DNA of 64,000 nucleotides from an uncultured Aquimarina sp. (GTDB lineage: Bacteria; Bacteroidota; Bacteroidia; Flavobacteriales; Flavobacteriaceae). The position numbers and the translations under genes were made by a program. The notes under the pieces were generated by a model that saw only the letters and a list, made by a program, of their open reading frames with translations, did not search any database and was not told the DNA's origin. The stretch is taken from positions 124,001-188,000 of the forward strand of contig NZ_CANLYD010000012.1 of assembly GCF_947495315.1 (NCBI RefSeq), in the 5' to 3' direction. Positions 8,512-17,175 of the stretch are shown here, in pieces (position 1 is the stretch's first letter; every line of letters starts with the position of its first letter).

Positions 8512-8538
8512 ATCCAGTTTTTGTTTGTTAGGAATACA

Positions 8539-9228
8539 TTATTTACTAAGTCCTGCTTTTAGGTCTTTAATGGTTTTAGCCATTACTACACCTGGTATTT
8601 TTATTGGAGCCGCAACTTCTGCTAAGAAAGTACCTTTTACTTCTCCGGTTTTATACGTAGTAAAACCTATACGATATAACCCAACAGTTAATGCTTTTAA
8701 AGGATCATTAATGTCACTTTTATATCTTAACAAAGAGTTATAAGTACTACCACTTGGTTGTTTTGGCATCTCTCCACTATCATCATTACGTTCTAGGATA
8801 GTCCAGTTGGCACTATCTACTGCGTCTTGACTGATATTAGCAGTACTAATAATATCTGAACGTTCTAATGTAATATAGGTGTCAAAATAATCAGCAGATT
8901 TAGCATTCTCTTCGTATGCCTTAGACATCGTAGCTTTTTTGATTTTGTTTTTCCCTACAGGAGACATCATTCGCACTCCCAATTCTGGAGCAGCAAGTGG
9001 TACCCATACATAGATGTAGTAGAATTTTTTTCCATCCTTTACTTCATCTTCGTTACCTGGAGCTGCATATCCAAGATAAGATACTACGTCTGTATAAGGT
9101 ACTTTGATAGTTTTTGGACCTATTTTTTTCTCGATTGAACTACCGAATTTTTTTAGTTTTTGCGCTTGTAATGTTGTTGAAGTTCCAAGTGCGATAATGC
9201 TTAATAGAAATAAAATTTTTGTTCTCAT
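8539..9228 (-). CDS. LipL32-family secreted protein, copy 2
   Basis: 229 residues and a close paralogue of the protein at 2322-3005, conserved nearly throughout. The signal peptide ends TLQAQ with no lipobox cysteine. The LipL32 landmarks are present: VVSYLGYAAPG, YYIYVWVPLAAPELGVRM with SPVG, YFDTYITLER, YNSLLR and GLYRIGFTTYKTGEVKGTF. The divergence between the copies (for example VPAVATELG against VPLAAPELG) shows an old duplication rather than a recent one. The gene is 30 bases behind the zinc-ribbon membrane protein at 9259-9603 and likely shares its transcript. Whether it reaches the cell surface or binds a host or algal matrix is unknown. Confidence 0.85.
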   Translation of the reverse strand: MRTKILFLLSIIALGTSTTLQAQKLKKFGSSIEKKIGPKTIKVPYTDVVSYLGYAAPGNEDEVKDGKKFYYIYVWVPLAAPELGVRMMSPVGKNKIKKATMSKAYEENAKSADYFDTYITLERSDIISTANISQDAVDSANWTILERNDDSGEMPKQPSGSTYNSLLRYKSDINDPLKALTVGLYRIGFTTYKTGEVKGTFLAEVAAPIKIPGVVMAKTIKDLKAGLSK

Positions 9229-9258
9229 AATTTGATGATTTGCGTAATTTAAAATTGT

Positions 9259-9603
9259 TTATTTAGTTAAAAATGATAATATAGATATCAACATAATCAA
9301 TGATAATAGAAGGATAATACCGGTAAAGTGATACCAAGGAATTTTGATTTTATTGTTTTCGAAGTGTTCGAAACTAGTGGTCAATTCCTGGTCTTTAAAT
9401 TCTTTTTTTTCAAAAACACCTTTGCAGTGACTACATACTGAGTAGATTTTTTTCCACAGTGGGAAAAACGGAATCCAGAATACATGAAAGTATTTTCTAT
9501 ACCCCTGAATCCACATCTGATTTTTTGTTTTACAAAAAGGACAGCAACCTCCATCAAGTTTTGCAGGATGTATGGTAGAAGAACTTATTCCGAATATTAT
9601 CAT
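9259..9603 (-). CDS. Zinc-ribbon membrane protein
   Basis: 114 residues. Two CxxC pairs, CCPFCKTKN near residue 20 and CSHCKGVF near residue 58, enclose an aromatic segment (YRKYFHVFWIPFFPLWKK). The pattern is that of the zinc-ribbon family whose members carry a W-rich loop between the metal-binding knuckles. A single C-terminal membrane helix (about residues 90-110) anchors it. It lies directly upstream of the LipL32-family gene on the same strand. Its role is unknown; a membrane-bound chaperone-like or redox role is possible but not shown. Confidence 0.75.
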   Translation of the reverse strand: MIIFGISSSTIHPAKLDGGCCPFCKTKNQMWIQGYRKYFHVFWIPFFPLWKKIYSVCSHCKGVFEKKEFKDQELTTSFEHFENNKIKIPWYHFTGIILLLSLIMLISILSFLTK

Positions 9604-9660
9604 GGCAAATCAATGTATGTTAGATATTCTTTTAGTTTGAAACTTTGCTTGAGTTAGGAA

Positions 9661-9710
9661 TAGGAGAGAGAATTACATCTTGTTGGAAGAATTCTTTCTC
9701 TCTCCATTCT
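9661..9710 (-). terminator. Inverted repeat after the 9727 membrane-protein gene
   Basis: Arms of GGAGAGAGAA and complementary TTCTTTCTCTCTCC-type sequence flank a 20-base loop. It is placed just past the stop of the minus-strand gene at 9727-10149, which fits a terminator. Confidence 0.45.
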
Positions 9711-9726
9711 TCAACTAACTAACATA

Positions 9727-10149
9727 TTATGGAAGGAAAAGGAATGACGCTACGATCATCCATCCACCAACGATTAACCCAAAGAATCCAAGTTTACCTT
9801 GTTTAGGAGCTAATTTTGCTCTCAGCTCGTTTGCCTTTTCTTTTGCTGCTTCATTTTTGGATAAGAAAAATTTATTGATAAGCCCAAAACCTAACATAAA
9901 TCCTAATATTGCAGAAATAATGTTACCTGCTAATAAGGTTGCCCACCATATTGGATCTGTAGTAAGCCATCCTAGATTTAAGATTGCTGTAATGATTCCC
10001 CAAACTCCGGATAAACAGAATATAAGTCCGAACCATCCTTGATACGGTTCGATTTTTTCTAAAAGTTCTTTGGCGTTAGGCTTTTTTGAAAGCAATAATG
10101 ATGGTACTGCTAAAATACTTAATAAAATTAATGAAATTCCCCAGATCAT
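9727..10149 (-). CDS. Small integral membrane protein
   Basis: 140 residues with four predicted membrane helices: an N-terminal one (residues 2-18), one at about 38-58, one at about 68-92 and one at the C-terminus (about 115-137). A charged loop rich in Lys and Glu (residues 95-112) faces one side. No family recognised with confidence. The gene is transcribed away from the giant ankyrin protein gene, sharing a 229-base divergent region that contains inverted repeats. Function unknown. Confidence 0.7.
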   Translation of the reverse strand: MIWGISLILLSILAVPSLLLSKKPNAKELLEKIEPYQGWFGLIFCLSGVWGIITAILNLGWLTTDPIWWATLLAGNIISAILGFMLGFGLINKFFLSKNEAAKEKANELRAKLAPKQGKLGFFGLIVGGWMIVASFLFLP

Positions 10150-10268
10150 ATCTTTATGGTTTTATAGGGTTAGTAATTAGTTTAATGCTGTAAGCTTTGA
10201 TGTATTGTTTATCAAAAACTACAGTACAAAGATGTGATATATCTAAGCTACAGGGGACACCCTTTCTG

Positions 10269-10295
10269 GTGAAAATGATCACCCTGAAAACAGTG
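10269..10295. promoter_or_regulatory. Two overlapping inverted repeats, probable operator
   Basis: GGTGA-AAATGA-TCACC at 10269-10284 overlaps CCCTG-AAAA-CAGTG at 10282-10295. The second is one of several CnCTG-AAAA-CAGnG sites in the window. It ends 24 bases before a TATTTTG box at 10319-10325 that could serve the ankyrin gene. No TTG is seen at the usual minus-33 place, which suits an activator-dependent promoter. Confidence 0.5.
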
Positions 10296-10378
10296 AGAGA
10301 AGTTTTTTGATAAAGCACTATTTTGCAATCGTAAAAAAATCATTAAAGTGTAGAAACGATAAAAAAATATCCATTCTG

Positions 10379-13300
10379 ATGAAGCGACCTGAAAAATACC
10401 TTACCCTTAAAAAAGATAAAAAAACTAATTATAACCTTATTGTTCCAAAGGGAAGCATTTGTATTATCATTAAAGGTATATCTGGACAAACAGCAACGAT
10501 AGAAGTAAAACAGTTTGATAATCAAGAGAGTTTGCAGAAAGAAACAGAAGATCTTGTTCTTTCTGTATTAAAGCAAGGGTACAAAGAGGACACGCAACCA
10601 GAGGAACTTTCTGTGTTTTCTATAGCCTTGGAACAATTAAAAACGGAAGATGTAGAACAATTTGAAGATGGACTCCTTGTCCTAAAAACATTAGTAGATG
10701 CTTATTATACTAGAGATGAACACCCTTTTGTTCAATTTCTTGGAGTAAAAATGGAAGATGAAGAATTGGTTACAACTCCTATACTGGATGAGTATCTTCA
10801 AAAACACATTAATAAGGTTTCGTCAGAGTCGTTAGTAAGTGTCATTAAGATGACATTACAGAACATTTATTTTAACTTTGAAGCTACTAGTTTTGCAGTA
10901 CAAGAAATCATTAAAAGAAAAGATCAAGAGGCGCAACTTACTATTGTAGATCAATTTTATGAAGCTTGTGAATATTATGATGCAGGTCACCGATTCTGGA
11001 GTAGTACTAATCAGGATGAATTAATTGATACTTATTTTCCAGAATTTGAATCAGAAGCGTTACTGAAATTATTAGAAAAGGCTTCTGGTGATATGCTCAA
11101 TAATGAAGGAGGTGATGGCATGGATGCTCTTTTTGCTCCTGCATTACACAATACCAAGGACTACGACCTTCAGCAAAAAATCCTGGATGTTCTGGAAGCA
11201 TACAAGAAAGAATATGAAGAAGAAGGGTATGCAGATGAGGAATACTTTGATAGTATATTAGAAGCAATATTAGCATCCGCTCCTGCCAATGTAATTCAAG
11301 GGATTGAGAACATAAAAGAAAATAAACAGAAAAGAGAGGCATTACTAAAAGCAATCGAAGAGCTCAATCCTATAAAGATTGAAGAGCTACTAGAAGAAGG
11401 AGCTAAATTTGATGATCGCCTTATAGAACAGGTACTTGAAGACGCCTTAGAAAAGAATGATATATCCATCATCAAATTATTTAAAAACAAAGGAATCCAA
11501 TTTAATGTAGAAGAGCTGTTTCGATACTCAAAGGGACATGTTGAAATATTAACAGAAGCTATAGAATCAGATGCAATAGATGTTAGTTATACCAACAAAG
11601 AATCAAATAAAAACCTGTTGTTTTTTGTGTCCGAAAATAAAGCTCTGCTAGAAGCTTTACTAAAAAAAGGAGTAGATATAAACCGGAAAGATACTACTGG
11701 GGACACTATTTTAAGAAAAGTATGTGCATCTTTAAAAGGAGATAATCAAAATGCTGTAGATGTTGTAAAATTACTTTTAGAATATAAAGCAAACCCTAAT
11801 ATTCCTTTAACAGCAGAAGGTTGGAGAAAAGGGATGATACCAGTTCATTTTGCGGTAAAAAACGAAGCTATTGATGTTACCAAATTGCTCATAAGTGCTT
11901 CGGCAGATGTAAATGTTATGCCAGAGAATGGCAAAAACCCTCTAATGCTTGCACATCAAACTAGTAATGATGAATTGATTAATATATTGATCGAGGCTGA
12001 GGCAACTGCTCCAGAAAAAGAGCTTCTTAAAATTAAATTTATGAGATGCGTTTCTCAGGCACAATGGGATCAGCTTTTGGAAATGGAGGAAGAGATTGTT
12101 TTAGAATATCCTGATGAGTTTACGATTAATCTAAATTTGGCGCAAGCATATTATCTCTCTAGAAGAGATTATACAAAAGCCGCTAATTACGCAGAGCGTA
12201 CATTATTATTAGAGGTTAATAATAAGTCCTTAAATATTCTTTTTATGAGCCTGATTAGATTAGGAAAGGCTCAGCAAACCATTGATGTATTTCTAAAAAA
12301 TAAGGAAAATTTTAATCCCGAAAGAGCATTATCGGATAACATCATAGCTAATCTTATTGTTGCTTATTGTGCCAGTAATCAATTAAAAGAAGGTATTGAA
12401 GTCTTGAGTCCATATTTTGGTAAAGTAGAGGAATCCAGGCATGAAAAAGGGGTTATGAATTTTAATATCGCTTGTATGTACGCCTTGGCAAATGATATAC
12501 ATGAAATGTTACCATTTGTCGTAAATGCATTAGAACGAAAATATACTAAAGATGATTTCCTTAACGAGGGCGATTTTGCTGCGTATCATACAGATGAATT
12601 ATTTCTATTTATACTAAATCTGGACCATCAGAGTACTATAGAATTAGAAGAATATAAAGAGAATGCTGAGGCGAACACCTTTAAAAAACTAAGCGTAAAA
12701 GCCTTTTACAATACAGGAACATTCTCTTTTGAAGATGACGAGCATGAATTCAGTTATGAAACAGGAACTATTGGTGATGAAGGAAGAATTCAGGAACGAT
12801 TATATGCTTCCAAAGCACAAGCATTGACTATGTATTTTAAGAAATTAAAAAAAATGCATCTCGAAGATAAAAACATGTATTTCATATTAAAAGAAGATGC
12901 TTCCTTAGATTCAGAAATAAAGATGAATGCTCCTAAAGATATATCTAGTGAACTAGATTTCTTGTCAGGTACTAAAATTATGGTACCGCTAGATACTCCA
13001 ATGGTTTTTACTACCAATGCAAAAGCCGGAGATACGATACTTGATTTTAATAACGGTAAAATCCCTGTGATGTCCAGAAGATTTATAGAGTTGCTTAAAG
13101 GAACTGGTGTGGAATCATTACAAACCTTTCCTATAATTATCAAAAGTAAAAAAGACGGAACTGAATGGGAGGATTATTTTGCGGTAAACCTTTTAGATGT
13201 GATTGCTTGTGGTACTTTTCCTAAATCTATATTTAGGGAAAATGGCCCAAAACATTGGAACCGTTGTGAGCTCGCCATAGACGCAGAGAAAGCAGATGGA

Positions 13301-13426
13301 GCATTATTATTTCGTTTGCAAGAACATTTGCCAACGATACTATTTCACCGAAGTGTTGGTAAATATATTGTGGACAATGACATTGATGAGGTGATCCATT
13401 GGGAAGCTGATAATATAATTCAATAA
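10379..13426 (+). CDS. Large ankyrin/TPR protein with Imm11-like C-terminal domain
   Basis: 1015 residues from the ATG at 10379. The frame is open to 10307, but the added residues are basic and cross the promoter box. No signal peptide. Residues about 330-555 contain ankyrin repeats (for example NKNLLFFVSENKALLEALLK, GMIPVHFAVKNEAIDVTKLL, GKNPLMLAHQTSNDELINIL). Residues about 575-720 form TPR-like helices. The C-terminal 130 residues, with FPIIIKSKKDGTEWEDYFAVN and a late acidic tail, resemble the Imm11/DUF1629 immunity fold. Ankyrin and Imm11-type proteins are frequent in toxin-immunity neighbourhoods, but no toxin gene is seen here. The protein is probably cytoplasmic and protein-binding. 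Confidence 0.75.
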   Translation: MKRPEKYLTLKKDKKTNYNLIVPKGSICIIIKGISGQTATIEVKQFDNQESLQKETEDLVLSVLKQGYKEDTQPEELSVFSIALEQLKTEDVEQFEDGLLVLKTLVDAYYTRDEHPFVQFLGVKMEDEELVTTPILDEYLQKHINKVSSESLVSVIKMTLQNIYFNFEATSFAVQEIIKRKDQEAQLTIVDQFYEACEYYDAGHRFWSSTNQDELIDTYFPEFESEALLKLLEKASGDMLNNEGGDGMDALFAPALHNTKDYDLQQKILDVLEAYKKEYEEEGYADEEYFDSILEAILASAPANVIQGIENIKENKQKREALLKAIEELNPIKIEELLEEGAKFDDRLIEQVLEDALEKNDISIIKLFKNKGIQFNVEELFRYSKGHVEILTEAIESDAIDVSYTNKESNKNLLFFVSENKALLEALLKKGVDINRKDTTGDTILRKVCASLKGDNQNAVDVVKLLLEYKANPNIPLTAEGWRKGMIPVHFAVKNEAIDVTKLLISASADVNVMPENGKNPLMLAHQTSNDELINILIEAEATAPEKELLKIKFMRCVSQAQWDQLLEMEEEIVLEYPDEFTINLNLAQAYYLSRRDYTKAANYAERTLLLEVNNKSLNILFMSLIRLGKAQQTIDVFLKNKENFNPERALSDNIIANLIVAYCASNQLKEGIEVLSPYFGKVEESRHEKGVMNFNIACMYALANDIHEMLPFVVNALERKYTKDDFLNEGDFAAYHTDELFLFILNLDHQSTIELEEYKENAEANTFKKLSVKAFYNTGTFSFEDDEHEFSYETGTIGDEGRIQERLYASKAQALTMYFKKLKKMHLEDKNMYFILKEDASLDSEIKMNAPKDISSELDFLSGTKIMVPLDTPMVFTTNAKAGDTILDFNNGKIPVMSRRFIELLKGTGVESLQTFPIIIKSKKDGTEWEDYFAVNLLDVIACGTFPKSIFRENGPKHWNRCELAIDAEKADGALLFRLQEHLPTILFHRSVGKYIVDNDIDEVIHWEADNIIQ

Positions 13427-13495
13427 AAACAATATGAATTATTATCGAATTATTTATGGATTGTTTTGACACCTATAACGCAAGCTTTTATACTT

Positions 13496-13930
13496 ATGAA
13501 ATTTAAGGACATAGAGAACACTAATTATAATGATAAGCTAAAGAATTTGGCTGATTTATCAAAAAAAATTAAACAAGCAGAATTTCAGGAAAAAGAACTT
13601 TTAACGGATGAATATTTACGTCAATTAAATGACCTTATTCGCAGTGGCTGGTCCTATGCATTAGGTAAGGAAAATGAAATCGATGAAACTCTCTTGCCTA
13701 AGTCATATCTTACGTTGCGACATCAGGTAATTGAAAATTTACAGATTCAACTAGGATACTGTGCTGAGCGTTATCGGGCTTCAGCTAGTGACGATAAAGA
13801 AACAATTATTGAGTATCACAAGGTATTCCAGGAACTGATTCGCATTACAGGTACAATCATTGGATTAGACCCTGATTCTGAATTACCAGACAAAGACATG
13901 CCTAAAGATTATGTAGATTTCTGGTTATAA
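13496..13930 (+). CDS. Hypothetical helical protein
   Basis: 144 residues from the ATG at 13496 (the frame is open from 13466, but that start adds ten residues of no apparent use). The protein is soluble, charged and almost entirely helical, with no motif recognised. It ends with a negatively charged segment, DSELPDKDMPKDYVDFW. It follows the large ankyrin gene by 69 bases in the same direction and may be part of the same transcript. Function unknown. Confidence 0.6.
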   Translation: MKFKDIENTNYNDKLKNLADLSKKIKQAEFQEKELLTDEYLRQLNDLIRSGWSYALGKENEIDETLLPKSYLTLRHQVIENLQIQLGYCAERYRASASDDKETIIEYHKVFQELIRITGTIIGLDPDSELPDKDMPKDYVDFWL

Positions 13931-13953
13931 TAAGTATATGAAAAAAAGATCAT

Positions 13954-14076
13954 ATGTACTATACAATTGGAACTGAAAGAGATGAAAAACCACAGTATCA
14001 ATTAATACCAGAAAGAAATATTGAAGATCTAAAAAAAACAAACTATGAACACGATAAAAATAATAATAAGTGCTAA
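13954..14076 (+). CDS. Possible 40-residue small protein or gene remnant
   Basis: An open frame of 40 codons starts with ATG 23 bases after the previous stop and overlaps the start of the next gene by 32 bases in another frame. The encoded peptide (MYYTIGTERDEKPQYQLIPE at its start) has a well-formed protein-like beginning, then becomes a poly-Asn/Lys tail. It may be a real small protein with translational coupling to the next gene, or the surviving front of a broken longer gene. There is no homology that I recognise. Confidence 0.35.
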   Translation: MYYTIGTERDEKPQYQLIPERNIEDLKKTNYEHDKNNNKC

Positions 14077-14938
14077 AGGTTACGCTGGTGATTATGAGGA
14101 AAAGGCGATCGAACAGAAAAAAATAGTAGATAAGGACTTCGTTGATAGTCAATTGACGGAAGTTGATTTAAAAAACATACTGCATACTATAATCGCTTCT
14201 ATTAGAGAAATAAAAAGGTTATATCCGGATGAACAGACTGATGTGATATATCATAATGACAATAGACTGGAACAGATTAAATTTCAAATAAAAATTAATG
14301 AAAAAGATAAAAACGGCTATAGTTTAGAAGAAGAGGCGTTCTTTAATAAAGTGGCTGAGTATGATTCACTTTCTCCACTTATTTTAGACTATTGTCAGGT
14401 AACAGATGATGGTGAAGAGGGTACAAGGGTTTGGATTCCTGAAAATGATAGTTATGTATCTCATTCGGCAGGTACTTATGCTATTTTAGCACTGGTCAAT
14501 CAAAATAAAAAGTGGATACGTTATTATATTGAGTTTTTAAGAACTAATGATTTAGATCATGAAGTTGAGCAAATGTGGCATATAAAAGAGATCATTGAAA
14601 AATATAATTGGTGTGAACTGACTTGTCGTTTAGCGATTGCTAGAAATGTAAGTTGTTGTGGACAAAGTGGAAGTGAACAATTTGACAGCTTGATGACTGA
14701 AGGCCTTGAAGAATATCTAAAAAAAGAAGAAAATCAAAGCATGTTTTTTAATAGTGTTGTAAGAGAATTTCAAGAATGGAAAGCTGTGGAGTTTAGATTA
14801 AAGGATGGATATAAGAAACATTATTTGGACTATGTCGTATCCTATATAAAAAACTTTAAAACTGCTCTTACAGAAAACCAAATCAATAAAATAGAAACCT
14901 TATTATTACAAAAGTGGGATGCTTTTCATAAGAATTAA
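14045..14938 (+). CDS. Hypothetical protein
   Basis: 297 residues, soluble, acidic and mixed alpha/beta, without signal peptide or membrane segment. I do not recognise a family. Visible features are a cysteine-containing segment CCGQSGSEQF near residue 203, a tryptophan-rich central part (KKWIRYYIEFLRTND, EQMWHIKEII) and a helical C-terminus. The gene overlaps the preceding small frame and lies 99 bases upstream of the histidine kinase gene in the same direction. Its style and neighbours are like those of immunity-type accessory genes, but that is inference only. Confidence 0.6.
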   Translation: MNTIKIIISAKGYAGDYEEKAIEQKKIVDKDFVDSQLTEVDLKNILHTIIASIREIKRLYPDEQTDVIYHNDNRLEQIKFQIKINEKDKNGYSLEEEAFFNKVAEYDSLSPLILDYCQVTDDGEEGTRVWIPENDSYVSHSAGTYAILALVNQNKKWIRYYIEFLRTNDLDHEVEQMWHIKEIIEKYNWCELTCRLAIARNVSCCGQSGSEQFDSLMTEGLEEYLKKEENQSMFFNSVVREFQEWKAVEFRLKDGYKKHYLDYVVSYIKNFKTALTENQINKIETLLLQKWDAFHKN

Positions 14939-15037
14939 GGCAAACTATTTAATTTATTAGGTATTAATTATATTTCGTCTTGTACTAAATTCTCGTGCTT
15001 TTTTCTATTTTTACGATTACTATAAGTCTTCGTGAAA

Positions 15038-17002
15038 ATGCCCCAGTCAAACAACTTCTTATTTTCAGAGTTTATTATTCTATTCATTTTGTTGATGACA
15101 ACAGGTATTGTCGGTGCCCAAAAAGAATTAAATACTCCATTAAATATAATTGATACTGATCGAGAGCTACTGGAGCAAGCTCAGAGTGATATAGAAGAAG
15201 AAAACCCGGGTCAAAAAAAAGCTTTTGCAATAGGTCATGACGTGTTAAAGAGAACTTCCAATGAAAGGAATAAGGTTTTTGCTCATAAGGTTTTGGCATC
15301 TTATCATTATTATAAGTATGCTACTGATTCTGCTTTGTTTTATGCTAAAAGAGCTGTCCAGCTAATTGGAGACAAGCACGATTCATTATCACTAAAATCC
15401 TTATCTTATTTTTATTTAGCTCTTTCCAATGCTTCTCGAGATAAAAGTTTACTTAAGGATAGTAAAAAATGGGCTTTAAAAGGAATCGAAACAGCACAAA
15501 AATGCGGAGATCTTAAGACGCTAGATAAGCTTATTGTGAGTTTAGCAGCTGCTTATAGACGTTTAGGGGATGTCCATAAAGCTATAGAGCTTTTAGAAGC
15601 TAATCTAGAAGAAAACAAAAATGCAGATCGTTATGGAAGCATTGCTCTTTGTTATATAGACATAGAAAACTATACAAAAGCACTTTTATATCACAAAAAA
15701 GCATTAGATTATTATTATTCCATTGATCATAAGAGAAGTATAGCAGTCGCTTTATTGAATATCGGAGCAGTGTATCTGGAGATGCAAAAAGGTGATGAAG
15801 CCTTGCCATATTTTAATAAATCACTACCTATAGCCAGAGAATACAACTATCCCTTAATAGAACTCAACAACTTGATTAATATTAGTGAGGTTTATCAGAG
15901 TAAGAGGGAATTTAAAAAGGCTAAAAAACAATATAGAGATGTGCTGGCTATGGCACAAGAATCAGGATTTCTTAGACAACAATTATATGTTTATCAATGT
16001 CTGAAAGATATTGCTTTGGAAGAAAAAAAATATAAGGAAGCACTAGGGTATACCGAGAGTAAGAATCAATTGCAAGATTCTATAAATACACTGCAAAAAG
16101 ATAAAGAGATTGCCAAGCTAGAAGTAGAGTATGAAACATTAAAGAAAGAAAAAGAGATAACGGTTTTGAAAAAAAACCAAGAACTTAAAGTTGTAGAAAT
16201 AGAAAGACAACAATCACAAAAAAGCATACTTACATATGCCTTTATTCTGATTTTAATACCCTTAATAGGTTTACTTTTTCTTTATTATCAAAAACTAAAA
16301 AATCAAAATCTACTTAACAAAAAACAAAAAGAAATTGGTGAGCAAAAAATAGACGCTTTAATAAAAGATCAGGAATTAAAATTAATCAGGACATCGATTA
16401 GCGTTCAGAATAAAGAAAGGAAACGAATTGCTCAGGAACTTCATGATAGAATAGGAGGAAATCTGGCCGCTATAAAGCTTCAGTTTAGTTCAGTTAAAGA
16501 AGACTCAGAAAATTTAGATGTAATCTATAAACAACTTGATGATACCTATAAACAGGTAAGAATACTTTCTCACGATCTTATTCCCGAAAAATTCAGGCAT
16601 AGTAATTTCACACAATTACTAAAGGAATACATGGAAAACATTGGAAAAGCAGGTAAACTGGATATTAATATCTTCACTTATCAGGAACATAAAATTAACG
16701 AAATAGATCCTTTGTTTCATAATGAGTTATTCTCGGTTTTTCAGGAACTTATTACAAATACGATGAAACACGCCAATGCCAATAATGTTGAAATTCAAAT
16801 TGATCTTATAAACGATGGTATTTGCATTATTTATGAGGATAACGGCAAAGGATATGACACATCTGAAGCCACACACGGTATCGGTTTATCAAATATGAAG
16901 AATCGAATACAAAATTTATCAGGCACTATGGATATTGATTCTCAATTAGGAAGAGGAACGATCTTTAATATTGAACTACCAGTACCTCTTACGATATCTT
17001 AA
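15038..17002 (+). CDS. TPR-containing sensor histidine kinase, no adjacent regulator
   Basis: 654 residues from the ATG at 15038. A GTG six bases earlier (15032) is also possible. A signal peptide (residues about 8-28) leads into a periplasmic sensor of about six TPR units (residues 50-330), a coiled coil, one membrane helix (about 398-418, AFILILIPLIGLLFLYY), then a HisKA_3 dimerisation domain with H469 in QELHDRIGGNLAAIK. A HATPase_c domain follows with N-box TNTMKHA and G-boxes EDNGKGYD and HGIGLSNMKNR. It should autophosphorylate and pass phosphate to a LuxR-type regulator, but none lies beside it. The closest candidate is the regulator at 25770-26414. It is a paralogue of the kinase at 26389-28566. 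Confidence 0.9.
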   Translation: MPQSNNFLFSEFIILFILLMTTGIVGAQKELNTPLNIIDTDRELLEQAQSDIEEENPGQKKAFAIGHDVLKRTSNERNKVFAHKVLASYHYYKYATDSALFYAKRAVQLIGDKHDSLSLKSLSYFYLALSNASRDKSLLKDSKKWALKGIETAQKCGDLKTLDKLIVSLAAAYRRLGDVHKAIELLEANLEENKNADRYGSIALCYIDIENYTKALLYHKKALDYYYSIDHKRSIAVALLNIGAVYLEMQKGDEALPYFNKSLPIAREYNYPLIELNNLINISEVYQSKREFKKAKKQYRDVLAMAQESGFLRQQLYVYQCLKDIALEEKKYKEALGYTESKNQLQDSINTLQKDKEIAKLEVEYETLKKEKEITVLKKNQELKVVEIERQQSQKSILTYAFILILIPLIGLLFLYYQKLKNQNLLNKKQKEIGEQKIDALIKDQELKLIRTSISVQNKERKRIAQELHDRIGGNLAAIKLQFSSVKEDSENLDVIYKQLDDTYKQVRILSHDLIPEKFRHSNFTQLLKEYMENIGKAGKLDINIFTYQEHKINEIDPLFHNELFSVFQELITNTMKHANANNVEIQIDLINDGICIIYEDNGKGYDTSEATHGIGLSNMKNRIQNLSGTMDIDSQLGRGTIFNIELPVPLTIS

Positions 17003-17106
17003 AAATTCGTTTAGCAGGATTTCTTATAAAAAGAAATAACTGGTAATATCTTGTATGGATCGAAATGAAATTAAGTGAAATCAAGATAAGACACCTTGAA
17101 CAATTT

Positions 17107-17120
17107 CACTGAAAACAGTG
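17107..17120. promoter_or_regulatory. Perfect 14-base inverted repeat, probable operator
   Basis: CACTG-AAAA-CAGTG is a perfect palindrome with an AAAA centre. It ends 24 bases before a TATTTTTA box at 17144-17151, ahead of the gene at 17176. The same word and spacing recur at 10282 and 28797. Confidence 0.55.
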
Positions 17121-17175
17121 TGATGAAGATAGTTTGCTGTGCCTATTTTTACCTAATTCATAAAGATTAACATAT

